The notes beneath the pieces were generated by a model, which made no database searches, had not been told where the DNA came from, and saw only the letters and a list, made by a program, of their open reading frames with translations. A stretch of DNA of 64,000 bases from Lampropedia aestuarii (GTDB lineage: Bacteria > Pseudomonadota > Gammaproteobacteria > Burkholderiales > Burkholderiaceae_C), in NCBI RefSeq assembly GCF_004803635.1, contig NZ_SSWX01000003.1:38379-102378 (forward strand). Reading direction: 5' to 3'. Below, in pieces: positions 54,131-63,999 of the stretch; the first letter of the stretch is position 1; every line of letters starts with the position of its first letter. A program made the translations under genes and the position numbers.

Positions 54131-55924
54131 ATGGAAATCTCCAAAGCCGAGTACAAGTCCGCTGCCGACGCTGCGCAGCGCGCTAATACCTCCGCAACAG
54201 CCCCCACAGAGTTGATGGGCGCTGACATTCTTATCAAATCCCTCGCTGCAGAAAATGTCAAACACCTCTGGGGTTACCCTGGTGGCGCTGTTTTGTACAT
54301 TTACGATGCCTTGTACCGCCAAGAAACGGTTGAGCATGTTTTGGTGCGCCATGAGCAAGCGGCTGTGCACGCTGCCGATGGCTATGCCCGTGCGACAGGC
54401 GAGGTCGGTGTGGCTTTGGTGACTTCTGGGCCTGGCCTGACCAATGCCATTACTGGTTTGGCCACTGCCTATATGGACAGTATTCCGATGGTGGTGATTT
54501 CTGGGCAAGTGCCCACGCCTGCGATCGGGTTCGATGCATTCCAAGAGTGCGACACGGTCGGCATCACCCGCCCTGTGGTCAAGCATAACTTCTTGGTTAA
54601 AAATGCCGAAGACATTGCGATTACGGTCAAAAAAGCGTTTCATATTGCCCGATCAGGCCGTCCTGGCCCCGTGGTGATTGACATTCCCAAAGACGTCTCG
54701 TTCAAAAAGGTGCCATTCAGCGGCTACCCCGAGACAGTGGAAATGCGCTCCTACAACCCGGTGCGCAAAGGCCATTCCGGTCAAATCCGCAAAGCCATGC
54801 AGTACCTGCTGGCCGCCAAGCGCCCCTACATCTATGTTGGCGGTGGCGCGGTGCTGGCCGATGCCAGCAATGAAGTGCGCGCACTGGCCAATAAACTGGG
54901 TTATCCAGTCACGAATACCTTGATGGGTTTGGGTTCCTTCCCAGCCTCTGACCCCAAATTTTTGGGCATGCTCGGCATGCATGGTACGGTGGAAGCCAAC
55001 AACGCCATGCAAAACTGCGATGTGCTGATTGCGATTGGCGCGCGTTTTGATGACCGCGTGATCGGCAACGTCAAGCACTTCATGCAAAACGAGCGCAAGA
55101 TCATCCACATCGATGTCGACCCATCAGTGATCTCCAAGCGCGTCAAAGTGCAGGTGCCGATTGTGGGTGACTGCAAAGATGTGCTGGTCGAGTTGCTCAA
55201 TATGCTCGAGGAGAGCAACGAGAAGCCCGATGCCGAAGCCTTGCAGCAATGGTGGGCGCAAATCAATACTTGGCGCGAGCGCAAATGCCTTGATTACGAC
55301 CGTGGCAACCAGGATGTGATCAAGCCGCAGTACGTCGTTGAGACCCTGTGGAATATGACCAAGAACGACGACGTTTACATCACCTCTGACGTAGGTCAGC
55401 ACCAGATGTGGGCGGCGCAGTATTACCGCTTTGACGAGCCGCGCCGCTGGATCAACTCCGGTGGTCTGGGGACGATGGGCGTGGGCATTCCGTATGCGAT
55501 GGGCATCAAGCTGGCCAAACCCCAAAGCGAAGTGTTCACCATTACCGGTGAAGGCTCGGTGCAAATGTGTATCCAGGAGCTGTCGACGTGCAAGCAGTAC
55601 GACACACCGATCATCATTTGTGCTTTGAACAACCGCTACCTGGGCATGGTGCGCCAGTGGCAAGAGATTGAATACTCTGGCCGCTACAGCAACAGCTACA
55701 TGGATGCACTGCCAGACTTCGTCAAATTGGCTGAAGCGTATGGCCATGTGGGCATGCTGATTGAGCGTCCACAAGACGTCGAAGGCGCCTTGCGCGAGGC
55801 GCGCAAGCTCAAAAACCGCACGGTGTTTTTGGACTTCCGCACCGATCCGACTGAAAACGTATTCCCTATGGTGCAAGCCGGTAAAGGGATTACAGAGATG
55901 CTGCTGGGCGCAGACGATCTGTAA
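54131..55924 (+). CDS. ilvI: Acetolactate synthase large subunit
   Basis: A 597-residue TPP- and FAD-dependent enzyme making acetolactate or acetohydroxybutyrate, the first step of branched-chain amino-acid synthesis. The N-terminal GADILIKSLAAENVKHLWGYPGG has the catalytic glutamate downstream in VRHEQAAVHAADGYARATG. The TPP/Mg motif is GEGSVQMCIQELSTC, with Glu where many homologues have Asp. A 28-residue N-terminal extension precedes the domain. AGAAGG stands upstream of the ATG. It is followed by ilvH and ilvC on the same strand. Confidence 0.96.
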   Translation: MEISKAEYKSAADAAQRANTSATAPTELMGADILIKSLAAENVKHLWGYPGGAVLYIYDALYRQETVEHVLVRHEQAAVHAADGYARATGEVGVALVTSGPGLTNAITGLATAYMDSIPMVVISGQVPTPAIGFDAFQECDTVGITRPVVKHNFLVKNAEDIAITVKKAFHIARSGRPGPVVIDIPKDVSFKKVPFSGYPETVEMRSYNPVRKGHSGQIRKAMQYLLAAKRPYIYVGGGAVLADASNEVRALANKLGYPVTNTLMGLGSFPASDPKFLGMLGMHGTVEANNAMQNCDVLIAIGARFDDRVIGNVKHFMQNERKIIHIDVDPSVISKRVKVQVPIVGDCKDVLVELLNMLEESNEKPDAEALQQWWAQINTWRERKCLDYDRGNQDVIKPQYVVETLWNMTKNDDVYITSDVGQHQMWAAQYYRFDEPRRWINSGGLGTMGVGIPYAMGIKLAKPQSEVFTITGEGSVQMCIQELSTCKQYDTPIIICALNNRYLGMVRQWQEIEYSGRYSNSYMDALPDFVKLAEAYGHVGMLIERPQDVEGALREARKLKNRTVFLDFRTDPTENVFPMVQAGKGITEMLLGADDL

Positions 55925-55968
55925 AACGCATCGATTCGGCCGCCACTTTTTGAATGCGTGTTCGAGTG

Positions 55969-56011
55969 GCAGCCACCGGCCAGATTCACCATGATCTGCC
56001 AGGTGGGCTGC
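55969..56011 (+). promoter_or_regulatory. Long hairpin between ilvI and ilvH
   Basis: GCAGCCACC (55969-55977) pairs with GGTGGGCTGC (56002-56011), and inside it GGCCAGAT pairs with ATCTGCC, each with one bulge. The structure fills the middle of the 195-bp gap between the two subunit genes. It has no T run, so it is more likely an RNA-processing or stability element than a terminator. Confidence 0.45.
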
Positions 56012-56119
56012 TTGCGACAACACGGTTCCTTTTCCCTTTTATTGTTCGATGAATCAATTGTTTGCCAAGTCCAGCAGTGACCGCTGCGGGGTGAGGGCAA
56101 CGAAAAGAGGAGTCTTTAA

Positions 56120-57744
<1,625 letters not shown>

Positions 57745-57783
57745 GCAATTGGGCACATGCCAGCGCTGTCTGGCGTGACGATC

Positions 57784-57821
57784 AAAAACCATCCATGCCG
57801 CGTGCACTGGATGGTTTTTTT
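57784..57821 (+). terminator. Terminator of the ilv cluster
   Basis: AAAAACCATCCA (57784-57795) pairs with TGGATGGTTTTT (57808-57819), followed by more T residues. Confidence 0.88.
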
Positions 57822-58048
57822 ATGCCCGCGAGTCAGTCAATTACGCGGTATGTTGAGCGCGCTCAGTGATTGTTTTATTGGCTGTTGACTGCAAGGCGTG
57901 CAGAGTGGGCATTGGGTGGCGCAGCTAGGCTGCCCACGCCAGCTGCCGCCTAGAAATGCGGCGTTGCGAAGCACTTTGTAAGAGCTGCAAGCGGTTTTCA
58001 GTGCATGTGATTGGCTAGCCTGGCCAAGCCCGCCGAATCCGCCCACCA

Positions 58049-58474
58049 CTAGCGCGGCGCAACATACACAACTGTGGCCTGCATCAACGCCACCACCTTG
58101 TACTGCGCATCATCGCTGGCAAAGGCACGCACTTCGCCGGTACAAACACACAGTGATTTGCCAGCGCTTTGCACCTTGCCAACTGCCAGAAAACGCTCGC
58201 CCAGCGCTGGGCGCATGAAGTTGATCTTGAACTCCGCAGTCACCACCTCGCTGCCCGGTGGTGCTGTGGTCAAGGCCGCATAGCCGCAAGCACTATCCAC
58301 CACACTGGTGACTGCGCCAGCATGGATGTAGCCGTGCTGTTGCGATAAGTGCTTGGAAAATGGCAAGGCGATCTGCACTTCGCCATCGGCCACCAAGACC
58401 AGCTTTGCGTTCAAGGTCTCCATCAAGCCCTGCGCGGCAAAGCTGCTTGCAATGCGTTGTTGAATATCGTCCAT
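58049..58474 (-). CDS. PaaI-like hotdog thioesterase
   Basis: A 141-residue single hotdog domain. The motif GYIHAGAVTSVVDSACGYAA has the HGG-like active-site region in which the aspartate is the usual catalytic residue. Family end strands VVTAEFKINFMRPA and LCVCTGEVRA are present. It probably hydrolyses an acyl-CoA thioester of unknown identity. ATG at 58474 follows AAAGGA at eight bases. It is a single gene with no obvious partners. Confidence 0.9.
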   Translation of the reverse strand: MDDIQQRIASSFAAQGLMETLNAKLVLVADGEVQIALPFSKHLSQQHGYIHAGAVTSVVDSACGYAALTTAPPGSEVVTAEFKINFMRPALGERFLAVGKVQSAGKSLCVCTGEVRAFASDDAQYKVVALMQATVVYVAPR

Positions 58475-58727
58475 CGAGTCGTCCTTTGTTATTGATGCTC
58501 TTCCTTCGCCAGCGCATTGTGCACTTGGCAATCTGGTAGCTCTTTCTTCAAGGTATAACTTTATAGGCGATAGGGCACATGATGGCGTCGGCTTGGGGAC
58601 AGGGCGCGCGCTGTGGTGCAGCTTTGCTGACCACGCCAGCCACGTCTTAGAATTGCGGCGTTGCAATAGGGATGTGGAAATGTCATGGCTCTTTTTTCAG
58701 AGCATCCTATTCGTGTCATTTAGCGTT

Positions 58728-59117
58728 TTAATAGAAATCCATCAGCCAGATTAGATGCTCGCGTTGACTGCCTTCAGCGGTGTCCAATAATTTAGCCACC
58801 TGTGTTTTGGACTCCGGAAAAAGCGCTGGGATTTGAAGTAAAGCGGTGCTGAAGCCATCGTTATCATGCCCTTCGTCATAGCCGCGTTGGAATGCGATCA
58901 GCAATTGAGGTAATGCATCAGCCCCTGCTAATTCGGTGAGCGGCCAAGCTGCGGCCTCTCGAATAAAGAAATCAGGATCAGCCAGTAAGCCAAGAAGACG
59001 TGGAACGTCATCTTGATCAGCCAGCGCGTGCAGAGCTTCGCAAGCTGCAACTGCAATGTCAACGTCTTTGCTGGCAAGATCCCTGGTGATTTCAATCCAT
59101 GTCTGACTATCGATCAT
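58728..59117 (-). CDS. Small HEAT-repeat protein
   Basis: A 129-residue helical protein with two or three HEAT-type repeats, clearest in VAACEALHALADQDDVPRLLGLLAD followed by REAAAWPLTELAGADALPQLL. Such proteins bind other proteins; the partner is unknown. GGAAG lies just before the ATG at 59117. The base composition is somewhat more AT-rich than its neighbours, which could reflect later acquisition. Confidence 0.75.
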   Translation of the reverse strand: MIDSQTWIEITRDLASKDVDIAVAACEALHALADQDDVPRLLGLLADPDFFIREAAAWPLTELAGADALPQLLIAFQRGYDEGHDNDGFSTALLQIPALFPESKTQVAKLLDTAEGSQREHLIWLMDFY

Positions 59118-59201
59118 TGTTCTTCCAATTGTTTGGTGTTTTCACCTATGCTGCGGATCACATTCAAGATGCATTGCTGTTGTGCATATACAAACCGATC
59201 C

Positions 59202-59963
59202 TTACCCAGCCACTTTCCCCCAACTCTGTAAAGCATGCACCCACAAGCGCGCAGGCAACTTCCACTTCGCCTCAATAGTCTCCGCCCGCTGGCGCAACAC
59301 CGCCGTGCTCACCTCAACTGGCGCTTTGCGCGCCAGAATCACGGTATTGCCTTCCCGGGTCGGTTTGAAATGCCAGACATTGGCATCACCAAACGCAGCC
59401 GCGATATTGCGCATATTGCGCTCAAAGCTGGAGGTGCGGCCAAACAGGTTGACGGTCATGCAGCCATTGGGAGCCAGCATGCCAAAACAGTCGGCATAAA
59501 ACTCGGCGCTTTCCAGCACGGGGCCGGCTGCGTCGTGGTCGTACAGGTCGATTTGCAGGGCGTCGATGCTGCTTTGCCAATCCGGGTCTTGCACCGCATC
59601 AGCCGCGTTGGCGACCAGCACTTGCAAGCGCTCGTCATTATCAGGAAGGCGAAACCAGCGCATGCAGGCGGCGACCACTTGTGGGTTCAGCTCAATGGTC
59701 GTGGTGCGCATGCCCAAGCGCTTGTAGCAAAACTTGGTCAGGGCGGCCGCGCCCAGGCCCAGCTGCATGGCTTGCAAGTCAGCAACTTCTTCGGGCTCCA
59801 CAAACAGCAGCCAGGCCATCATGCGCTGCACGTATTCCAGCTCGATTTCAATCGGCTTGGCAATGCGCATCGAGCCTTGGATCCAGGGGGAATCCAGGTG
59901 TAAATGGCGCACGCCATCTTCCTCGGAGATGCTGACATCGGGGAGTTCGTGGGAGTCTGACAA
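59202..59963 (-). CDS. Spermidine-synthase-like methyltransferase-fold protein
   Basis: A 253-residue Rossmann-fold protein of the polyamine synthase/SpeE superfamily. It has LEYVQRMMAWLLF, then MQLGLGAAALTKFCYKRLG (nucleotide-binding loop), TTIELNPQVV and the aspartate-rich DALQIDLYDHDAAGP. It lacks the N-terminal beta domain of true spermidine synthases, so polyamine synthesis is unproven. The TTG start at 59963 is supported by AAGGA seven bases upstream. A small palindrome lies directly upstream. Confidence 0.82.
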   Translation of the reverse strand: MSDSHELPDVSISEEDGVRHLHLDSPWIQGSMRIAKPIEIELEYVQRMMAWLLFVEPEEVADLQAMQLGLGAAALTKFCYKRLGMRTTTIELNPQVVAACMRWFRLPDNDERLQVLVANAADAVQDPDWQSSIDALQIDLYDHDAAGPVLESAEFYADCFGMLAPNGCMTVNLFGRTSSFERNMRNIAAAFGDANVWHFKPTREGNTVILARKAPVEVSTAVLRQRAETIEAKWKLPARLWVHALQSWGKVAG

Positions 59964-59979
59964 AGCGTTTTCCTTATGC

Positions 59980-60019
59980 GGGCGTGTTGGCGGTCTGTAA
60001 ATAGATCGCCAACAGGCTC
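59980..60019. repeat. Small foldback with repeat-like ends (copy O)
   Basis: GGGCGTGTTGGCGGTC and the complement of GATCGCCAACAGGCTC form a hairpin of about 16 bp with two or three mismatches. The right end is followed by TGA. It looks like the two ends of the dispersed repeat without the interior. It sits in the leader of the spermidine-synthase-like gene. Confidence 0.35.
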
Positions 60020-60089
60020 TGAGCGATCAAAGCGCTTATTGTCCACTGACTTGGCGTTCGTTGCGGGCTTGCGCGCCAGGCGCTGGGTC

Positions 60090-60614
60090 TCAAAGTCCGA
60101 ATATGGGGGCGAAAGCGGCACGCCATGCGGCGATTTTGTGCTCCAGCCGCATGCTGGCATTGGCCGGGCTGGTCGAGGGCAGGCGCACGCAGGGCAGGCC
60201 CAAATGCAGCAAGCGTTTGTGGTGGCGGTAACTTTCCTGGCCGTTGTGGGCGATTAAAGCCAGTTCGGGGCATTGGGTTAGCAGGCCTTCAAAATCATTG
60301 CAAACGGCTGCGCGAATGGCGCTGTCCAAGCTGCCTTGGCGCTCGCAACTGGCGTATACATCCCATACGCCGACGCCGTGATCCAACAGCCAAGTGCAGC
60401 GCTCGGCATAAGTACTAGGTTGTGGATCGCCGGGCCACAGCGCGGCCATGATGGGCCAGAAATGGTTGCGTGGATGCGCGTAGTACTGCGCAGCGGCTAA
60501 TGATGCTGCGCCGGGAAAGCTGCCCAGCACAATGGCCCTTATGTGGGCGTTGGCAATCGGCGGCAGGCCTTGTAATCGGGTGAGAGCGGTGGGCGGGGCT
60601 GGCGCTGCGTTCAA
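60090..60614 (-). CDS. DNA-deoxyinosine glycosylase (uracil-DNA glycosylase superfamily)
   Basis: A 174-residue protein of the family-6 (HDG) type of uracil-DNA glycosylases, which remove hypoxanthine (deaminated adenine) from DNA. The motifs VLGSFPGAASLAAAQYYAHPRNHFW and LPSTSPANAS match this family, including the asparagine in place of the usual catalytic aspartate. The TTG at 60614 overlaps the tatD stop codon (TTGA), so it is translated with tatD. Confidence 0.88.
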   Translation of the reverse strand: MNAAPAPPTALTRLQGLPPIANAHIRAIVLGSFPGAASLAAAQYYAHPRNHFWPIMAALWPGDPQPSTYAERCTWLLDHGVGVWDVYASCERQGSLDSAIRAAVCNDFEGLLTQCPELALIAHNGQESYRHHKRLLHLGLPCVRLPSTSPANASMRLEHKIAAWRAAFAPIFGL

Positions 60615-61462
60615 GATGTGGCCTCTGCTTGGACTTGTGCTTCGGGCAGGATGTGCGCCAGCTTGGGGAGTGCGGCCAAGGCATTACGCGTGGTTTGTGC
60701 GGCCCAGGCCTCAATCTCTACGCCCCGTAGTTCGGCGATGTGTGCCGCAATGCGGGGCAGTTCGGCGGGGCTATTGCGCCCTTGCCGCTGGCCTTGTGCG
60801 CGGGCCTCGGCATCCACATACAGCCAGTGCGGCGGGATGTCCGGGGCATCGGTTTCCATCACTATGGCATCACAGGGAAGGGTGGTGGCCAATTGGCGCA
60901 ATTGTCTGGCGCGTTCATAGGTCATCGCGCCGCCAAAGCCGAGCTTGAAGCCCATGTCTAAAAACGCATGGGCTTGCTGCATGCTGCCATTGAAGGCGTG
61001 GGCAATGCCGCCGTGCGCGAAATGCGTTTGGCGCAGGTACTTGAGCACGCGGTCCACCGATTTGCGTACATGCAAAATGACTGGCAGTTGCTGAGTTTTG
61101 GCCAGCACTAATTGTTCATGGAGGACGCGTTCTTGCCAGACCGGGTCCAGGTCAACGAAATAATCAAGGCCAATTTCACCGACTGCAACCAGACGCGTAT
61201 CGCTGTGGTTGGCGCTGAGCATCGTATCCAGCAGTTGGAGATCATTGGCTTGGCTCTCGGGCGTGTAGAGCGGGTGAATGCCCAGCGCGTAGGCATCGCC
61301 AAAGCGGTGGGCATCTTGTTTGGCATCGGCCCAGGTGCGCTGTGCGACTGCGGGGATCACGCAGCAGGCCACGCCCAGCGCACGGGCACGTTCGCGCTCT
61401 TGCGAACGGTCGGAGGCAAACTCGGGGGCATCCAAATGGCAGTGGGTGTCAATCCAGATCAT
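60611..61462 (-). CDS. TatD-family metal-dependent hydrolase
   Basis: A 283-residue TIM-barrel protein with all family metal motifs: DTHCHLD at the N-terminus, AVGEIGLDY, HVRKS, HAFNGS and METDAPDI. TatD proteins act as 3'-5' exonucleases or DNases; this paralogue may serve DNA repair together with the coupled deoxyinosine glycosylase gene. ATG at 61462 is the family start. It is divergent from the GbsR/MarR regulator. Confidence 0.92.
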   Translation of the reverse strand: MIWIDTHCHLDAPEFASDRSQERERARALGVACCVIPAVAQRTWADAKQDAHRFGDAYALGIHPLYTPESQANDLQLLDTMLSANHSDTRLVAVGEIGLDYFVDLDPVWQERVLHEQLVLAKTQQLPVILHVRKSVDRVLKYLRQTHFAHGGIAHAFNGSMQQAHAFLDMGFKLGFGGAMTYERARQLRQLATTLPCDAIVMETDAPDIPPHWLYVDAEARAQGQRQGRNSPAELPRIAAHIAELRGVEIEAWAAQTTRNALAALPKLAHILPEAQVQAEATS

Positions 61463-61511
61463 GCGGCGATGATACGGCGGCGCGCAGATGCCTGCATTCA
61501 GTCGGGTTGAT

Positions 61512-61545
61512 TTCTTTTATTTCTGTCTTGACAGAAATAAAAGAA
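61512..61545. promoter_or_regulatory. Perfect 34-bp inverted repeat, operator of the GbsR/MarR regulator
   Basis: Sixteen-base arms (TTCTTTTATTTCTGTC and its complement) surround a central TT, ending 17 bp before the regulator start. The same core, TTATTTCTGT-N4-ACAGAAATAA, recurs at 62153-62176 before the next transcript. Autoregulation by the adjacent regulator is the simplest reading. Confidence 0.8.
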
Positions 61546-61562
61546 GGAATAGAATCGCGACC

Positions 61563-62099
61563 ATGGAACTGAGTCAAAGCGCACACAAATTTGTTCTCCA
61601 TTGGGGTGAGATGGGAGTGGCATGGGGGGTCAACCGAACCGTAGCCCAAATCCATGCCTTGCTGTTCTTTCATGGCAAACCGCTCAATGGCGAAGAGATT
61701 GCCCAAACCCTGAATGTGGCGCGCTCCAACGTCAGCAACAGCCTGCGTGAGTTGCAAAGCCTGCGTTTGGTGCGGTTGACCCAGGTGTTGGGCGATCGGC
61801 GCGATTACTACGAAACCTCGCACGATGTGTGGGAGCTGTTTCGCACCGTCGTGCGCGAGCGCAAGGAACGGGAGTTTCAGCCCACAGTGCAAATGCTGCG
61901 CGACTTGGTGGCCTCGCCCGATTTTGAGCACGAAGCGCCCGATACACAGGACCGGGTGCGCGAAACCCTGGCTTTGATGGATTCGTTGGGGGTGTGGGCA
62001 GACGAGATGCTGCGCTTATCGCCAAGTACCTTGGTGAAGGTGCTGAATTTGGGCGCGAAGGTGCAAAAGTTTGTGCGTGGTGATAGTGCCGAGAAATAG
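61563..62099 (+). CDS. GbsR/MarR-family transcriptional regulator
   Basis: A 178-residue winged-helix regulator (MELSQSAHKFVLHWGEMGVAWGVNR) with the recognition helix region LNVARSNVSNSLRELQSLRLV and wing GDRRDYYE, matching the GbsR subgroup. The C-terminal helices would form the dimer. The ATG at 61563 follows an AGAAGGA site that overlaps the palindromic operator, so binding would block its own translation start region as well as transcription. A terminator separates it from the DUF393 gene, but a second operator precedes that gene. Confidence 0.88.
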   Translation: MELSQSAHKFVLHWGEMGVAWGVNRTVAQIHALLFFHGKPLNGEEIAQTLNVARSNVSNSLRELQSLRLVRLTQVLGDRRDYYETSHDVWELFRTVVRERKEREFQPTVQMLRDLVASPDFEHEAPDTQDRVRETLALMDSLGVWADEMLRLSPSTLVKVLNLGAKVQKFVRGDSAEK

Positions 62100-62118
62100 A
62101 AATTGCGGGGAGATCGGC

Positions 62119-62142
62119 AAAGGATGGGGTGACATCCTTTTT
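62119..62142 (+). terminator. Terminator after the GbsR/MarR gene
   Basis: AAAGGATG (62119-62126) pairs with CATCCTTT (62133-62140), followed by TT and an AT-rich stretch. Confidence 0.75.
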
Positions 62143-62152
62143 ATTTGGTTAA

Positions 62153-62176
62153 TTATTTCTGTTTTGACAGAAATAA
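62153..62176. promoter_or_regulatory. Second copy of the GbsR/MarR operator
   Basis: TTATTTCTGT (62153-62162) and ACAGAAATAA (62167-62176) form an inverted repeat nearly identical to the one at 61512. A further half-site, ACAGAAAT, follows at about 62185. It lies about 60 bp before the DUF393 gene. Confidence 0.8.
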
Positions 62177-62236
62177 ACGAATGAACAGAAATGCAGTGTA
62201 TTCCATGGCCGCCAGGCCATGCAAAAAGGAAGCCTT

Positions 62237-62830
62237 ATGCAAGCAGGTATTCAAACAAGTATCCAGTGGCCGTTGACGGTGTTTTATGACCACAGTTGTC
62301 AACTGTGCCGCAGTGAAATGCACAATATCAAAGCGCGTGACCATGCGGATGTGCTGCGTTTGGTTGATGCTTCGGATGCCACTGCACTGGCGCGGCATTC
62401 AGCGGACAAACTTCAGAAGGACTTGATGGCGTTGCTGCATGCGCGCGATGCGGCGGGTGTGTGGTATGTCGGGGTCGATGCATTCGTTGTGATTTACCAG
62501 GCCACTGACATGGGCTGGGTAGGGCGCGTGTTGAATTGGCCGGGGGTGCATGCGCTGGCCAAGGCGCTCTACCCCAGCGTAGCACGCAACCGCTATCGGC
62601 TACCCAGCCGACTCCTATCGGGGTTCTTCGAGGCGTCGCGGCAGCGGGCCAAACGTCGTCAGGTGCAAGCCGCAGCGCAAAATGCGCATTGGCAAGCCAA
62701 TCGTTGCCAGGCAGGCCGCTGCGAGTTGGGCGCGTATGCAGAAGATGGCAACGCAGCTGCTGAGCAAGCTGCAGGGCCTGTGCGTGCAAGTGGGACTGCG
62801 CAGCAGCCACAGCAGCGTGAGTCCATTTGA
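62237..62830 (+). CDS. DUF393 (DCC-family) thiol-disulfide oxidoreductase-like protein
   Basis: A 197-residue protein with the DCC-family motif VFYDHSCQLCRSEM (CXXC, C21 and C24). The body has the usual VWYVGVDAFVVIYQATD segment. The C-terminal 60 residues are Gln/Ala-rich and poorly ordered, with two more cysteines in NRCQAGRCELG. The role is inferred to be redox. The ATG at 62237 has AAGGAAG six bases upstream, better than the ATG at 62219. It is under the second operator and probably co-transcribed with the following SDR gene. Confidence 0.88.
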   Translation: MQAGIQTSIQWPLTVFYDHSCQLCRSEMHNIKARDHADVLRLVDASDATALARHSADKLQKDLMALLHARDAAGVWYVGVDAFVVIYQATDMGWVGRVLNWPGVHALAKALYPSVARNRYRLPSRLLSGFFEASRQRAKRRQVQAAAQNAHWQANRCQAGRCELGAYAEDGNAAAEQAAGPVRASGTAQQPQQRESI

Positions 62831-62855
62831 ATCGACAGCATAAAGGAGCATGACC

Positions 62856-63743
62856 ATGCGAGTACTTGTATTGGGCGGTAAAGGATTCATCGGGCGGCAC
62901 ATCAGCGCTGCGCTTGCGCAGCAAGGCCACCAGGTCATTCACGGGGTGTCAGCCCGCCATGCCCAGGCGATGCAGCCGGGCGATACCGTGGTTGACTATG
63001 GGCGCGACACGCAAGCCGATACCTGGATGCCACGTTTGGAGGGTGTTGATGCCGTGGTGAATGCGGTCGGGGTGTTGCGTGATACCGCCAAACGCCCAAT
63101 GCAGGCGGTACACACCGATACGCCGGCTGCGGTGTTTGAGGCCGCCAGGCGCATGCAGCTGGCGCACCTGGTGCAGGTGAGCTCGCTGGGCATTGGCCAG
63201 AACACCACGCCGTATGGCATCACAAAACGGGCTGCTGAACAGGCACTGCAAACGCAGATGCAGGCCGGTTTGTCTGCGACCCTGGTGCGGCCCAGTGTGG
63301 TGTTTGGCAAGGGGGGGGATAGCTCCAACTTGTTTCTGAATCTGGCGCGCCTGCCGGTCTGCGTATTGCCTGCAGTGGCCTGGCGCACGCAGATTCAGCC
63401 AGTCCATGTGCTGGAGTTGGCGCAATGCGTTGCCCGCATCTTGTCCTTGCCGCAGGCTCAGCGGCCCAGCAGTTTGGATGCGGTTGGTGCTGCGGCAGTG
63501 CCGTTGGCGGGTTTTATTGCCAGCTTGCGCGCGCAAAACGGCAGCAGGCCCGCGTTGATGCTGAAGCTGCCCGATGGGTTGACCAAGGCCTCGGCGAAAT
63601 TGGGCGATGCACTCCCTCTCACCCCTTGGGGCAGCGAAGCCTTGGGCTTGCTCAGCCATGACAACATCGCCGATGCGGCAGGCATTACCGCTTTGCTGGG
63701 GCGTGCGCCTACGCATTACAGCCAGTTAGTGCAACAGGCCTAA
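62856..63743 (+). CDS. NAD(P)-binding SDR/NmrA-like protein (NDUFA9 type)
   Basis: A 295-residue Rossmann-fold protein with the N-terminal nucleotide site MRVLVLGGKGFIGRHI. The atypical-SDR active-site area shows VQVSSLGIG and YGITKRAAEQAL, followed by TLVRPSVVFGKGG. Relatives are described as NAD-dependent epimerase/NDUFA9-like, without a known reaction. ATG at 62856 is chosen because GGAG is seven bases upstream; the ATG at 62850 is too close. It follows the DUF393 gene by 25 bp. A repeat element starts 32 bp after its stop codon. Confidence 0.88.
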   Translation: MRVLVLGGKGFIGRHISAALAQQGHQVIHGVSARHAQAMQPGDTVVDYGRDTQADTWMPRLEGVDAVVNAVGVLRDTAKRPMQAVHTDTPAAVFEAARRMQLAHLVQVSSLGIGQNTTPYGITKRAAEQALQTQMQAGLSATLVRPSVVFGKGGDSSNLFLNLARLPVCVLPAVAWRTQIQPVHVLELAQCVARILSLPQAQRPSSLDAVGAAAVPLAGFIASLRAQNGSRPALMLKLPDGLTKASAKLGDALPLTPWGSEALGLLSHDNIADAAGITALLGRAPTHYSQLVQQA

Positions 63744-63774
63744 TGCAACAGGCTTGGCGCACGCAGGCATCGAA

Positions 63775-63932
63775 GCGCCTGTTCAAAATCTCGACGCAGC
63801 CGTGTTGAAACACAAAAAAACGCATTGCGGCGTTGCCCGTTTTGCCCGTGCAGACGTATGAGCGGCAACAGGCGCCTTGCACAGCCTCTTTTTAGTGCCT
63901 TGCGCGACTGCAAAAAGATCGTAAACACGTTT
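63775..63932 (-). mobile_element. MITE-like element with one end of each type, 158 bp (copy E)
   Basis: The left end on the plus strand (GCGCCTGTTCAAAATCTC) matches copy C, and the right end (GATCGTAAACACGTTT) matches copy D. The interior, read on the minus strand, has the shared blocks CGCAAGGCAC, GGCGCCTGTTGCCGCTCATA, CGTCTG and GGGCAACGCC. The flanking trinucleotides are GAA and TAA, so the target duplication is imperfect. No protein is encoded. Confidence 0.75.
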
Positions 63933-63999
63933 TAAGAGAAAAGAAGAAAGCAAAACTGAGCTGCCCGTTGCGCCAATCACCAGCAATTTGCAGGGCCGG
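63892..63999 (-). pseudogene. Possible C-terminal coding remnant running into copy E
   Basis: An open frame enters from the right edge and reads ALQIAGDWRNGQLSF before passing into the repeat element and stopping at 63892-63894. A similar frame, LVAGDWRSKLS, runs into copy D from its left in the same phase relative to the element. The phrase AGDW resembles the C-terminal flavin-binding end of amine-oxidase-like proteins. Too little is in view to name a gene. Confidence 0.25.
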
